A stretch of DNA of 32,608 nt, from assembly GCA_937900875.1 (NCBI GenBank), contig CALCGD010000265.1, positions 1-32,608 on the forward strand, given 5' to 3'. This DNA comes from an uncultured Flavobacteriales bacterium. GTDB taxonomy: Bacteria > Bacteroidota > Bacteroidia > UBA10329. The notes beneath the pieces are model-generated. The model did not search any database, was not told the DNA's origin, and was given only the letters and a program-made list of their open reading frames with translations. Of the stretch, positions 1-8,390 are shown piece by piece. The position numbers and the translations under genes were made by a program. Every line of letters starts with the position of its first letter. Position 1 is the first letter of the stretch.

Positions 1-257
1 TCAAGGATGGAAAGAAATTTGTGACCGAAAGCTCAATGGTTGTTAAAGGAGATGATCAAGAAAACACATCAATGGCCAAAACTGTAGGGCTTCCATTAGC
101 AATTGCAACCCGCATGATATTGGAAGGACAGATTACTGACAGAGGTGTCCTATTACCGCTTTCTAAGAACGTTTATCAGCCAGTTTTAGCTGAGTTGAGC
201 AAGAATGGTATATCTTTCAAGGAGAAAACCTACCAAGTAGAGGAGTTTACTACATGA
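1..257 (+). CDS. Saccharopine dehydrogenase family protein, C-terminal fragment
   Basis: This is the last ~85 residues of a gene that begins before the window; the frame is open from base 3. The segment SMAKTVGLPLAIATRMILEG, followed by a GVLLP strand and a YQPVLAELSKNGI helix, resembles the C-terminal end of saccharopine dehydrogenase/reductase-type enzymes (NAD(P)-binding, lysine-pathway family). The nucleotide-binding half lies outside the window, so the substrate cannot be judged. Its TGA stop overlaps the coaD start in an ATGA motif, so the two genes are probably co-transcribed and translationally coupled. The internal GTG at 21 is not a real start, because the homologous sequence continues upstream of it. 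Family assignment is good; exact function is open. Confidence 0.82.
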   Translation, partial: KDGKKFVTESSMVVKGDDQENTSMAKTVGLPLAIATRMILEGQITDRGVLLPLSKNVYQPVLAELSKNGISFKEKTYQVEEFTT

Positions 258-718
258 AACGAATTGCAGTTTTTCCGGGTTCTTTCGACCCAATTACCAA
301 AGGTCACGAAGACATTATTCTGAGAGCCGTCCCGTTGTTTGACGAGATTATCGTAGCAATAGGAACCAACTCTAGCAAGAACTACATGTTTTCGTTGGAA
401 AAACGGTTGGAAATGATTCGTTATACCTTCAGGAATGAAGCTAAAGTGAAGGTGGAAACATACTTAGGAATGACTGTTGAATACTGCAAAACGGTTGGCG
501 CAAACTACTTACTTCGTGGCCTAAGAACATCTGCTGATTTCGAATTTGAACGCAGCATTGCGCACATAAATCAAACGCTCAATCCTGATTTAGACACTGT
601 TTTTCTACTCTCGTTGCAAGAGTATTCTGCAATAAATTCAACGATTGTCCGTGATATACTTATCAATGGTGGCGAAGTTTCTCGCTTCGTGCCCGAAGGA
701 CTTGACTTGAATACATGA
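254..718 (+). CDS. coaD: Phosphopantetheine adenylyltransferase (PPAT)
   Basis: CoaD transfers AMP from ATP to 4'-phosphopantetheine to make dephospho-CoA, the penultimate step of coenzyme A synthesis, in the cytoplasm. The 154-residue length is typical. The N-terminal nucleotidyltransferase signature FPGSFDPITKGHEDII carries the TxGH motif. Further family blocks are the LLRGLR segment near residue 89 and the C-terminal INSTIVRD segment (usually ISST in relatives) that helps bind ATP. The start ATG shares bases with the preceding TGA, and the stop overlaps the next start, so the gene sits in a tight three-gene run. Nothing suggests damage. Confidence 0.97.
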   Translation: MKRIAVFPGSFDPITKGHEDIILRAVPLFDEIIVAIGTNSSKNYMFSLEKRLEMIRYTFRNEAKVKVETYLGMTVEYCKTVGANYLLRGLRTSADFEFERSIAHINQTLNPDLDTVFLLSLQEYSAINSTIVRDILINGGEVSRFVPEGLDLNT

Positions 719-2130
719 GATTTATCTGGCTTTTGTTCATTATCCCGTTTGTTGCAAATGGGCAACATGCCGTAATTCGGGGTGTAGCTCCATTAGCCAT
801 TGGGCAAGAAATTCAGCTCAGAGTCTATGATGATCCAATAAGTCAAAAGGAACGGGTTTTAGCCAGTCAAATTGTTGATGTTGATGGTAGTTTTGAACTC
901 AAAGTTGCTCCTTATGAAGTGCAGTATGCGATGCTTCAAATTGGTCAGGATTGTGCTGATTTTTTCATTGAACGAGATAAAGACATTGAGTTAACGTTCG
1001 TTCCTCCAGTGCGAGATGCAAATGAACCTAGTGCCTTTTATCAGCGCCACTTTTTCATTCCTAAAATTACGGGTGGAAAATCTGCAAAACTGAACGAGCA
1101 GATCATCAACTTTAATGATTCCGTTGATAGCTTTTTAGAAAGGCTTTATCCGATAATGGTGAATAGAAGAAGCCCTCAAATTGTAGCCAAAGAATTGGCA
1201 TTGTTTGATGAGAAGGTGCTTAAGGATTTCGCGAAAGCCGAACCGTTCGTCAAGGATTACATCGCTTACTCACTAGCTGGTGTGGAGCAAACGTTTTTAA
1301 CTGACAAGGAACGCTTGTATAACAAGTATTTGAAAGACAAAAGAGTACAGGCAAATAATCCTGCCTTTATCGATTTTGCGCTTCAGTTTTTTCAGGGAGA
1401 AGTGAATAAAGTCCTGCTAATAGATAAGTTTGAGGAAAGCAAGAAAGCCATGCAAGGCCGAGAGATTTTTGCGGCATTCGATAACCTTCTTCACGAAAAC
1501 CCGCGATTGCAAGATTCGTTTTTGAGGCGGTTGGTCTTAATTGCTGGAATAGAACAACTGTTCGTCCATAAGGATTTTGATGAATTGAAATTGATAGCTG
1601 CTCTTAAACAATTTGGAGGATTATCGTCCAATTCTTATCTCGGAAATGCTGCAAAAAATGTGGCGTCAAAACATGAGAAGCTTTCGGTCGGAACAGTTGC
1701 TCCTGAGATTGTTTTTAAAGATGTAAACGGGTTTGAAAAACGCTTGTCTGACCTGAAAGACACCTACGTTTTTCTGGAATTGACGGATGCCACAAATAGC
1801 TACTGTCAAAGAGAAACCAATGTAATTCCTAACCTAAAAGAAGAATTCAAAAACATTCAATTCGTTACCATTTGCGTGGGAAATTCAGCAGATGAAATGA
1901 AGTCCCTGCAAAAACAACTGAATATAGATTGGGTTTTTGGTGGAATTTCAATAACTAACTCACTAATTGAGGATTACAACATCAAGAGTTTGCCGTTGTT
2001 TTTCATTTTGGATCCCGAAGGGAAATTGTACAAAACCCCTGCTTCAGACCCAACCAAGGGAGCACAAGGTGAGTTAATGACTCTTAACGAAATGCTGAAG
2101 GCAAAGGGTCGAAAATCAGTTGGTAAGTAA
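715..2130 (+). CDS. Secreted thioredoxin-like (TlpA/redoxin fold) protein lacking the CxxC motif
   Basis: The 471-residue protein has an N-terminal signal peptide (about residues 1-16, MRFIWLLFIIPFVANG) and should act in the periplasm. Residues ~17-110 form a beta-rich region resembling the N-terminal domain often found in Bacteroidota TlpA-like proteins. A helical middle follows, and from ~325 a thioredoxin-fold domain (VGTVAPEIVFKDVNG, then a strand-helix pattern and an SLPLFFILDPEGK segment with the cis-proline region). At the active site only Cys364 remains in a TNSYCQRE context; the first cysteine position of CxxC is Asn. It may therefore not be a normal disulfide oxidoreductase. The start overlaps coaD by ATGA, and the end overlaps the convergent Nudix gene by 15 bp. 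Fold assignment is good; role unknown. Confidence 0.8.
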   Translation: MRFIWLLFIIPFVANGQHAVIRGVAPLAIGQEIQLRVYDDPISQKERVLASQIVDVDGSFELKVAPYEVQYAMLQIGQDCADFFIERDKDIELTFVPPVRDANEPSAFYQRHFFIPKITGGKSAKLNEQIINFNDSVDSFLERLYPIMVNRRSPQIVAKELALFDEKVLKDFAKAEPFVKDYIAYSLAGVEQTFLTDKERLYNKYLKDKRVQANNPAFIDFALQFFQGEVNKVLLIDKFEESKKAMQGREIFAAFDNLLHENPRLQDSFLRRLVLIAGIEQLFVHKDFDELKLIAALKQFGGLSSNSYLGNAAKNVASKHEKLSVGTVAPEIVFKDVNGFEKRLSDLKDTYVFLELTDATNSYCQRETNVIPNLKEEFKNIQFVTICVGNSADEMKSLQKQLNIDWVFGGISITNSLIEDYNIKSLPLFFILDPEGKLYKTPASDPTKGAQGELMTLNEMLKAKGRKSVGK

Positions 2131-2736
2131 ACCTTCAGTTACAACCTGCCTAATTGACCCAAAACTAGTTTGAGCAAGTCTTTTAGCTTCGCTAGACGTA
2201 ACCCATTTAACTACTGAAATGCCCTCTTCTGTTTGTGGGATAAGTTCAGATTTGTCAGCACTTTTCATTAAATACCAGTACGTTGGTTTCAAGATTCTAG
2301 CACCATTCAAATTGTACGTGTGGTAGGTGGTGCTAAGCGCCTTACGGATTTCTGGCGGAGCAATGCCGCATTCTTCAGAAACCTCTCGTACCGCACAATC
2401 CTCAATTTTCTCAGCCATTTCCAATTTTCCTTTCGGCAAATCCCACATGCCATTTCGGTAAATGAAAAGCCATTCTCCTTGTTCATTATGTACAAACCCA
2501 CCTGCCGCTTCTACCGTTTTGAAAAAGGAACAAAAGGATTTCCAGTTTTGTGGAGAGTCTCCAGTAATTAAAATGGCCTGCAGTGTATTTGTTTCTACAT
2601 CAGCAATGAGTTCGGTTAGATTCTTAATTGATGGATTGTTGATTTGACTGTTGAAAACTGTCGTGTTTTTAGGCTCATTTCCAAACTGGATAAAAGAGCT
2701 TCCTATGAAAACTTTATAGCTTTGCGCAATGGACAT
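2116..2736 (-). CDS. NUDIX hydrolase
   Basis: The reading frame stays open well into pyrE on the other strand, but homology-like sequence begins at MSIAQSYKVFIGSSF, so I place the start at the ATG at 2736 (206 residues). Residues ~1-75 form a small N-terminal domain of the kind seen in Bacteroidota Nudix proteins. From ~80 a Nudix domain follows with an intact box, GKLEMAEKIEDCAVREVSEE then CGI, matching G-x5-E-x7-RE-U-x-EE-x-G-U, so Mg-dependent pyrophosphohydrolase activity is likely. The substrate cannot be read from the sequence. Its start codon overlaps the divergent pyrE start by 8 bp, and its stop lies inside the convergent thioredoxin-like gene. Confidence 0.88.
   Translation of the reverse strand: MSIAQSYKVFIGSSFIQFGNEPKNTTVFNSQINNPSIKNLTELIADVETNTLQAILITGDSPQNWKSFCSFFKTVEAAGGFVHNEQGEWLFIYRNGMWDLPKGKLEMAEKIEDCAVREVSEECGIAPPEIRKALSTTYHTYNLNGARILKPTYWYLMKSADKSELIPQTEEGISVVKWVTSSEAKRLAQTSFGSIRQVVTEGLLTN
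2717..2724 (+). promoter_or_regulatory. Candidate -7 promoter box of pyrE
   Basis: TAGCTTTG matches the Bacteroidota -7 consensus TAnnTTTG exactly and ends 4 bases before the pyrE ATG. No clear TTG is seen at the -33 distance. If used, transcription would begin almost at the start codon, giving a leaderless or nearly leaderless mRNA. This is a motif match only. Confidence 0.4.
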
Positions 2737-3373
2737 TTTGAACTCAGAATTGGCAGCTAATGTAGCTAATGAATTGCTACGCATTAAGGCAGTAAAACTG
2801 CAACCCAACAATCCATTTACTTGGGCTTCTGGCTGGAAATCTCCTATATACTGTGATAATCGAAAAACACTTTCATACCCAAATGTGAGGAAGTTGATTG
2901 CTAAAGGGTTAGCGAAAGGAGTTCGTGAGAAATTTGCGGATGCTGATGTTGTTGCTGGTGTTGCCACGGGTGCCATTGCTGTTGGTTTGATGGTTGCAGA
3001 AGAGCTTGGATTGCCATTCATATATGTCCGTCCAAAACCAAAAGAGCATGGTTTGGGAAATCAGATTGAGGGCTACCTGCCCGAAAACAGTAAGATTGTG
3101 GTAATAGAGGACCTTATCTCAACTGGAGGCAGTAGTTTGAAAGCTGTAGACGCTCTTCGCGAAACTAACTCTACTGTTTTAGGTATGATGGCAATATTCA
3201 CCTACGGGTTTGCCAATGCTGATGAAAATTTTGAGCAGGCTGAATGCAAGATTTACACACTGTCCAATTATTCGGAATTAGTCAAACTTGCAGTAGAATC
3301 AGGGTATGTTTCTGAATCTGATTTGGCACAATTAAATGAGTGGCGAAAATCGCCATCAACCTGGAAAGCTTAA
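2729..3373 (+). CDS. pyrE: Orotate phosphoribosyltransferase
   Basis: PyrE joins orotate to PRPP to make orotidine 5'-phosphate in de novo pyrimidine synthesis (cytoplasm). The 214-residue length is normal. FTWASGWKSPIYCDNR is the characteristic N-terminal substrate-binding block; the YVRPKPKEHG segment supplies catalytic-loop basic residues, and IVVIEDLISTGGSS is the PRPP-binding loop. The start at 2729 fits the usual spacing to the FTWASG block. The gene is head-to-head with the Nudix gene, start codons overlapping by 8 bp, and tail-to-tail with birA with a 4-bp TTAA overlap, so both ends share bases with neighbours on the other strand. Confidence 0.97.
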   Translation: MDILNSELAANVANELLRIKAVKLQPNNPFTWASGWKSPIYCDNRKTLSYPNVRKLIAKGLAKGVREKFADADVVAGVATGAIAVGLMVAEELGLPFIYVRPKPKEHGLGNQIEGYLPENSKIVVIEDLISTGGSSLKAVDALRETNSTVLGMMAIFTYGFANADENFEQAECKIYTLSNYSELVKLAVESGYVSESDLAQLNEWRKSPSTWKA

Positions 3374-4173
3374 AGTTTTAACTGCCAGTTAATTTCGTGG
3401 TGTAGATGAAGGGTTTGTGTGCCGTTAGAATGTTCTAATCGTAGCTCGCCAGTCTTTTCAACTCCAACAATTATTACCGATTCTATTTGGTCGTTTACCT
3501 GAAGATTCATGACTATTCCACTTCCGAAAAGGTTTGAATTGAGCAATCCTAAAAGTTCATCTAGTTTCCCTTCTCTTAGCTGAAGATAAAATCGCTCTAG
3601 TTGGGTACTCAGCAAATCAAGAACTGCTGCAGTTTTTACATTTGAGTCAGTAATAAGTTTAATTGAAGTAGGGTTTAAGCTTGTGGGAAATCGTACCTGG
3701 TTTACGTTTATTCCAATTCCGATAATGCTTGTTTCAAGATTAGGCCCTCGAAGCACGTTTTCAATAAGAATTCCGGCAATCTTTTTCCCGTTTACCAACA
3801 CGTCATTTGGCCATTTAACCTTCACATCTTCATTGGGCAGCAAGGCGCTTATGGTTTCAAAGACAGCCAATGCAACTGAAGCACTAAGAATAAATTGATC
3901 TTTCGCTGCCAAAAAGACAGGCCTTAAGATATACGAACATGTTAGGTTCATATTAGGCTCACTTACCCACGAATTAGAGCGTTGACCCCTTCCACTGATT
4001 TGGTCTTTTGCAACTACTAGTGTACCCTCAATAGGCGTTTTGTCGCGAACAAGTTGGCGGGCATAGTTGTTGGTTGAGTCAACTTCGTTCAAGTTAATTT
4101 GAATAGAGCCTATGAACAGGTTTTTGGTCAATTGAAAGGAATAATTAATGGTAAATTTGCAAATTCTAAACAC
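3370..4173 (-). CDS. birA: Biotin--[acetyl-CoA-carboxylase] ligase
   Basis: The enzyme activates biotin to biotinyl-AMP and attaches it to the carrier domain of biotin-dependent carboxylases. Visible family blocks are LNEVDSTNNYA, the GRGQR biotin-binding loop followed by W, KWPNDVLVNGKKIAGILIE, and IIGIGINVN. There is no N-terminal helix-turn-helix, so this is a ligase without the repressor domain. The start is uncertain: GTG at 4173 gives 267 residues, but the first ~15 look unlike the family and overlap the rsfS promoter; a TTG at 4131 (before TKNLFIGS) is an alternative. The stop overlaps the pyrE stop in TTAA. It is divergent from rsfS, with 6 bp between starts. Confidence 0.93.
   Translation of the reverse strand: MFRICKFTINYSFQLTKNLFIGSIQINLNEVDSTNNYARQLVRDKTPIEGTLVVAKDQISGRGQRSNSWVSEPNMNLTCSYILRPVFLAAKDQFILSASVALAVFETISALLPNEDVKVKWPNDVLVNGKKIAGILIENVLRGPNLETSIIGIGINVNQVRFPTSLNPTSIKLITDSNVKTAAVLDLLSTQLERFYLQLREGKLDELLGLLNSNLFGSGIVMNLQVNDQIESVIIVGVEKTGELRLEHSNGTQTLHLHHEINWQLKL
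4132..4159 (+). promoter_or_regulatory. Candidate promoter of the rsfS-ftsH operon
   Basis: TTG at 4132-4134 and TAAATTTG at 4152-4159, 17 bases apart, match the Bacteroidota -33/-7 pattern (TTG, TAnnTTTG). The box ends 20 bases before the rsfS ATG. It lies within the extended 5' part of the birA frame on the other strand. Confidence 0.6.
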
Positions 4174-4179
4174 CCCTGA

Positions 4180-4557
4180 ATGAAGAAATCATCCCACAAA
4201 GTGGAAAGTGAAAAACTTGTAGCGAGTATCGTAGACGGATTACGTGAAAAAAAGGGGAAAGATATAGTAACACTTGACCTTCGTAAAATTGACAATGCTG
4301 TATGCGACTTTTTTGTTGTCTGCAGCGGAGACTCTAATACCCAAGTGAATGCATTAGCTGGCAGCGTTGAAGAGCACGTTAAAAAGGAACTTAACGATAG
4401 ACCTTGGCATGTTGAGGGAACATCTAATGCAGAATGGGTGTTGATGGATTATGTAAACGTGGTAGTTCACGTTTTTCAGCGAGAACCAAGGGAGCATTAC
4501 AATATTGAAGGACTTTGGGCAGATGCGTTGATTAAGGAGTATGAAGAAGTGGCCTAG
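4180..4557 (+). CDS. rsfS: Ribosomal silencing factor RsfS
   Basis: RsfS binds ribosomal protein uL14 (L14) and blocks joining of the subunits when nutrients run low. The 125-residue length is typical. Seen blocks are IVTLDLRKIDNAVCDFFVVCSGDSNTQ (residues ~29-55, the central strand-loop), RPWHVEG, and the C-terminal MDYVNVVVHVFQREPREHYN followed by LEGLW-like IEGLWADA. It starts the rightward run that continues with ftsH 19 bases later; in Bacteroidota these two genes are commonly adjacent. The ATG at 4180 has a well-placed promoter upstream. Confidence 0.96.
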   Translation: MKKSSHKVESEKLVASIVDGLREKKGKDIVTLDLRKIDNAVCDFFVVCSGDSNTQVNALAGSVEEHVKKELNDRPWHVEGTSNAEWVLMDYVNVVVHVFQREPREHYNIEGLWADALIKEYEEVA

Positions 4558-4576
4558 GCCAAAAGGAAAGAGAATA

Positions 4577-6661
4577 ATGTCTGAAAAGGAAAAAAAAGGA
4601 GGCGATAAAAAGCCAGGAAAATCGAAGTTCAACTTCGAGTTTAATTTCAACTTTTACTGGGTTTATGTGCTGATTGCTGTCGCGTTTATAGCGATGACTT
4701 TCATGCCATCGCTGGGAGAAGCTGATCGTAAATTGAATGATGATGAATTAAAAGTGATTCTGTCGTCTGGAGATGTAAAAGAATTGGTAATCGTCAATAA
4801 AGATATTGCCGAAGTCTTTATTACTGAGGAGGCTTTAGAATCGAATTCCGATTACGAGAAGGTCAAAAGCAACCCATTTGGATCTGCCTTAAATAAAGGA
4901 CCTCACTACTATCATCAGATTGTTGAAATTCAAAATTTCGACAATACCATCAAGGAAATTAAGGCAAGTTTACCTGAGGATAAACGGTTTGATACTGATG
5001 CAGAATCTCGCAAGAATTGGGGAGATTCTGTGATGTGGCTTCTTCCATTTGTGTTGATTATTGGAGTTTGGATATTTCTGATGCGCAGAATGAGTGGAGG
5101 TGCTGGTGGAGGTGCTCAAATTTTCAACATTGGTAAATCAAAAGCACAGTTATTTGAGGGTGATACCAAGGTTAATGTCACTTTTAATGACGTTGCAGGA
5201 TTAGATGAAGCCAAGGTTGAGATAAAGGAAATTGTAGACTTCTTAAAAAATCCTAAAAAGTACACAGATTTAGGGGCAAAAATCCCTAAAGGGGCGCTAC
5301 TAGTTGGCCCTCCAGGAACAGGAAAAACGCTACTTGCAAAAGCTGTAGCGGGTGAGGCTAAAGTGCCATTTTTCTCGCTTTCAGGTTCAGACTTTGTGGA
5401 GATGTTTGTTGGCGTAGGTGCAAGTAGGGTAAGAGACCTTTTTAAGCAGGCAAAGGAAAAAGCACCGTCTATCATTTTCATCGATGAAATTGATGCTGTT
5501 GGGCGTGCAAGAGGTAAAAGCGTTTCTCAAGGAGCGAATGACGAGCGTGAGAATACGCTGAATCAGCTGTTAACCGAGATGGACGGTTTCGGTACCAATA
5601 GTGGGGTTATCATTTTAGCCGCTACAAACCGTGCAGATATTTTAGATCGAGCCTTACTTAGAGCTGGTCGATTTGACCGTCAGATATTGGTTGATATGCC
5701 AGACTTAACTGAGCGTATTGATATTTTTAAAGTACACCTGAAACCATTGAAGCTAGGCAAAGATGTTGATGTGGATTTTCTAGGAAAGCAAACACCAGGA
5801 TTCTCGGGTGCTGACATTGCAAATCTGTGTAATGAAGCTGCCCTAATTGCAGCAAGGAAAGACAAAAAGAAAATTGAAAAGCAAGATTTTCTGGATGCGG
5901 TAGATCGTATAATCGGGGGTCTTGAAAAGAAAAACAAGATTATTACCAAAGGAGAGAAAAAGGTAATCGCATATCACGAAGCAGGTCATGCCGCGGTGAG
6001 TTGGTTAACTGAACACGCATCTCCGCTGATTAAGGTGACTATTGTACCGAGAGGTCGTTCGCTTGGAGCGGCTTGGTATTTACCTGAAGAGCGTCAGATT
6101 ACCACAAAAGAGCAAATGTTAGATGAAATGTGTGCGGCTCTAGGTGGACGAGCTGCAGAGGAAATTATATTCGGAAAAGTCTCTACCGGTGCTCTAAGCG
6201 ATTTGGAGAAAATCACCAAACAGGCTTACGCTATGGTTACGGTTTACGGGCTAAGTGAAAAGATTGGAAACGTCAGTTTCTACGATTCTTCGGGTCAAAG
6301 TGAATACAGTTTTAGTAAACCATATAGTGAGAAAACAGCTGAATTGATTGATAAGGAAGTGAGCGACATGGTGGAGTCCGCTTACAACAGAACCAAGAAA
6401 ATTCTATTGGATAATAAGGATAAACTGGAAAAACTTGCTGAAGAATTGCTTGAAAAAGAAGTCATTTTCAAGGAAAACTTAGAGGTAATTTTTGGGAAGA
6501 GACAGTGGGAGCCAGCAGAGTTGGAACCTAAAAAAACAGAAGTTGTTGACGAGGTAGAGTCAGATGAGCCTATCGAAAAATCAGCGGTGGAAGAAGTTAA
6601 TATTGAAGAACCCGAAGACGTTGTCAAAGTTGAAGGGAACGACTCTTTAACTCAAAGTTGA
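4577..6661 (+). CDS. ftsH: ATP-dependent zinc metalloprotease FtsH
   Basis: FtsH is a membrane-anchored AAA+ protease that removes misfolded or regulatory membrane and soluble proteins. I chose the ATG at 4577 (694 residues) because AAGGAAAGAG lies just upstream; an in-frame ATG at 4541 would overlap rsfS. The order is a charged N-terminus, a membrane segment at ~25-45, a periplasmic loop, and a second membrane segment at ~155-170 ([17 protein letters not shown]). The AAA domain follows with Walker A GPPGTGKT (244-251), Walker B IIFIDEID and the second-region-of-homology arginines. The peptidase has zinc site HEAGH (467-471). The C-terminal ~60 residues are acidic and low in complexity (many Glu/Val). 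All catalytic motifs are intact. Confidence 0.97.
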   Translation: MSEKEKKGGDKKPGKSKFNFEFNFNFYWVYVLIAVAFIAMTFMPSLGEADRKLNDDELKVILSSGDVKELVIVNKDIAEVFITEEALESNSDYEKVKSNPFGSALNKGPHYYHQIVEIQNFDNTIKEIKASLPEDKRFDTDAESRKNWGDSVMWLLPFVLIIGVWIFLMRRMSGGAGGGAQIFNIGKSKAQLFEGDTKVNVTFNDVAGLDEAKVEIKEIVDFLKNPKKYTDLGAKIPKGALLVGPPGTGKTLLAKAVAGEAKVPFFSLSGSDFVEMFVGVGASRVRDLFKQAKEKAPSIIFIDEIDAVGRARGKSVSQGANDERENTLNQLLTEMDGFGTNSGVIILAATNRADILDRALLRAGRFDRQILVDMPDLTERIDIFKVHLKPLKLGKDVDVDFLGKQTPGFSGADIANLCNEAALIAARKDKKKIEKQDFLDAVDRIIGGLEKKNKIITKGEKKVIAYHEAGHAAVSWLTEHASPLIKVTIVPRGRSLGAAWYLPEERQITTKEQMLDEMCAALGGRAAEEIIFGKVSTGALSDLEKITKQAYAMVTVYGLSEKIGNVSFYDSSGQSEYSFSKPYSEKTAELIDKEVSDMVESAYNRTKKILLDNKDKLEKLAEELLEKEVIFKENLEVIFGKRQWEPAELEPKKTEVVDEVESDEPIEKSAVEEVNIEEPEDVVKVEGNDSLTQS

Positions 6662-6673
6662 TAAATTGCCAAC

Positions 6674-6874
6674 TTGGAAAAAGGTTGGGTAACCATTCTG
6701 TCTACTGCAAGTAACGAAGCTGAGTTAAAATGCGCTTTGCTAAAAAGCCATGGAATAGATGCTGTTATCATTAACAAACAAGACTCATCTTACTTATTTG
6801 GTTCCGCTGAATTATACGTTCGGCAAGATGATGTCATTCCAGCCAAAAGGATATTGAATGAAGAAAATGCCTGA
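6674..6874 (+). CDS. Small DUF2007-type putative signal-transducing protein
   Basis: This 66-residue protein matches the pattern of DUF2007 proteins: a strand WVTILSTASNEAELKCALLK, then GIDAVIINKQDS, then AELYVRQDDVIPAKRIL. The fold is probably a small alpha/beta domain related to PII-like proteins; no biochemical role is established. The only usable start is TTG at 6674, because a stop lies 10 bases upstream and there is no ATG; there is no strong ribosome site. It lies 12 bases after ftsH and overlaps cdsA by 17 bp, so translation is probably coupled within the operon. Confidence 0.8.
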   Translation: MEKGWVTILSTASNEAELKCALLKSHGIDAVIINKQDSSYLFGSAELYVRQDDVIPAKRILNEENA

Positions 6875-7685
6875 GCTTCTTACAAGAATCGTTGTTGGAC
6901 TTATAGTCTTCACTATTTTTTTAGCTGCCATTTTCTTTGGTGGACCAATAGGGTTTTTAGCCGTATTCGCTTTCGCGTTGTCTGTGGGCTTGTACGAGTT
7001 CTATAACCTGGTTGATAAAGGAGGGTTCAAACCTCAGCGATTAACTGGCTATTTGCTTGGACTTTCGTTATTACTTGGTAATGGAATGATGACTTTTTAT
7101 GGGTATTCCGAAAAGTTTCTGTTGTTCCCTCTTTTATGTCTTTTTCTAATTCTCCCAATAGAATTATATCGAAAACGAGAAGATCCGTTTACAAATATTG
7201 CTCACGGATTTCTTGGCATTATATACGTAGCTGTTCCAGTTTGTTTGCTCATTAATATCATTCACCCAAATGATGAAATTGGGTACAATCCGTTGTTTTT
7301 TGTCGGATATCTAATGTTAATTCTCTCCTCAGATTCGGGCGCATATTTGGCCGGAACCGCATTTGGGAAGCATAAGCTTTTTGAAAGAATAAGTCCTAAA
7401 AAGAGCTGGGAAGGAGCAATTGGCGGACTTTTGATGAGCGTAGGGTTCGCAATAGGTTTCTCCTATTTTCTAGACTTTCTAAGCGTATGGGAATGGATAG
7501 GGCTTTCTGTAGTATCAGTCATTGCAGGTATTTATGGCGATTTAGTAGAAAGCCTCTTAAAACGAAATGTAGGAGCCAAGGACAGTGGAACTTTACTGCC
7601 AGGACATGGTGGTGTTTTGGATAGGTTAGACAGTATTGTATTAGCTACACCGTTTGCATATGTATATCTACAAATATTTCTCTAA
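6858..7685 (+). CDS. cdsA: Phosphatidate cytidylyltransferase (CDP-diglyceride synthase)
   Basis: CdsA makes CDP-diacylglycerol from phosphatidic acid and CTP, the entry to phospholipid head-group synthesis, in the inner membrane. The 275-residue protein has about seven to eight hydrophobic segments. The family signature is complete near the C-terminus: SLLKRNVGAKDSG followed by LLPGHGGVLDRLD, which carries the metal-binding acidic residues; SPKKSWEGAIGG precedes it. The ATG at 6858 follows AAAAGGA; another ATG at 6867 is possible. It is co-directional with psd, so two enzymes of the phosphatidylethanolamine route are neighbours. Confidence 0.96.
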   Translation: MKKMPELLTRIVVGLIVFTIFLAAIFFGGPIGFLAVFAFALSVGLYEFYNLVDKGGFKPQRLTGYLLGLSLLLGNGMMTFYGYSEKFLLFPLLCLFLILPIELYRKREDPFTNIAHGFLGIIYVAVPVCLLINIIHPNDEIGYNPLFFVGYLMLILSSDSGAYLAGTAFGKHKLFERISPKKSWEGAIGGLLMSVGFAIGFSYFLDFLSVWEWIGLSVVSVIAGIYGDLVESLLKRNVGAKDSGTLLPGHGGVLDRLDSIVLATPFAYVYLQIFL

Positions 7686-7705
7686 CCGAAGGTTAATCCA
7701 AAGCG

Positions 7706-7713
7706 TACATTTG
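7706..7713 (+). promoter_or_regulatory. Candidate -7 promoter box of psd
   Basis: TACATTTG is a perfect TAnnTTTG match in the 36-base gap between cdsA and psd. No TTG is found at the usual -33 distance. Its position would place the transcript start near 7719, which favours ATG 7731 over ATG 7722 as the psd start. Confidence 0.4.
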
Positions 7714-7730
7714 CAGGCTGCATGGCAAGA

Positions 7731-8390
7731 ATGACTATTCATAAAGAAGGCTACCGAATGCTAACTCTGTTAGCGTTAATGGTAATAGCGGCATCGGTAG
7801 GTGTGGTTTATTTATGGCCAGAACTTCATTGGTTACACCTGCTTGTTGGAATTGGTGGAGCAGTTGTATTCTTAATCGTACTCCAATTTTTTCGTTCTCC
7901 TAAGAGGAAGTTGGTTATTTCAACCAGAAGCATTGTTTGCCCAGCTGATGGAAAGGTGGTTGCGATTGAAGAAGTAGAAGAGCCAGAATACTTTAATGGC
8001 GAAAAGCGTATTCAAGTTTCAGTGTTTATGTCACCTTTGAATGTGCATCTGAATAGATACCCTATTTCGGGTCGTGTCGCTTATTCTAAATACCATCCTG
8101 GAGATTTTTTGGTGGCTTGGCACCCGAAGTCCAGTACGGAGAATGAACGAAATACAGTTGTTATTGAAACTGAATTTGGGGTTTCTGTATTGATAAGACA
8201 GATTGCTGGCTTCTTAGCTCGAAGGATTGTATGGTACTGTCACACGGATGATGAGGTAAAGCAAGGCGATGAGCTTGGTTTCATAAAATTCGGTTCTCGA
8301 GTAGACTTGTTTCTTCCACTTGATGCTCAAATTAAAGTGGAGTTAGACGAGAAAGTGCAAGGCGGAATCAGTGTTTTGGCGGAGATTTAA
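7731..8390 (+). CDS. psd: Phosphatidylserine decarboxylase, short form
   Basis: The enzyme removes CO2 from phosphatidylserine to give phosphatidylethanolamine. It is made as a proenzyme that cuts itself at a serine to form the pyruvoyl cofactor. Two hydrophobic segments lie near the N-terminus (~12-50), followed by VCPADGKVVAIEEV, the VFMSPLNVHLNRYP block with the catalytic histidine, and FIKFGSRVDLFLP, whose GS (Ser189 from this start) is the cleavage site. At ~219 residues it belongs to the short, bacterial/archaeal-type group. ATG 7731 (MTIHKEGYRML) fits the family N-terminus; ATG 7722 would add three residues. The stop overlaps the convergent HAD gene by TTAA. Confidence 0.94.
   Translation: MTIHKEGYRMLTLLALMVIAASVGVVYLWPELHWLHLLVGIGGAVVFLIVLQFFRSPKRKLVISTRSIVCPADGKVVAIEEVEEPEYFNGEKRIQVSVFMSPLNVHLNRYPISGRVAYSKYHPGDFLVAWHPKSSTENERNTVVIETEFGVSVLIRQIAGFLARRIVWYCHTDDEVKQGDELGFIKFGSRVDLFLPLDAQIKVELDEKVQGGISVLAEI

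Noticed and set aside
2737-3021. N-terminal extension of the Nudix frame across pyrE.
   Set aside because: It is antisense to a well-conserved enzyme and has no recognisable protein pattern; the frame is open by chance.
5116-5481. A long leftward open frame inside ftsH (and similar ones in other genes).
   Set aside because: It is the antisense shadow of the AAA domain, with no start signal or protein-like pattern.
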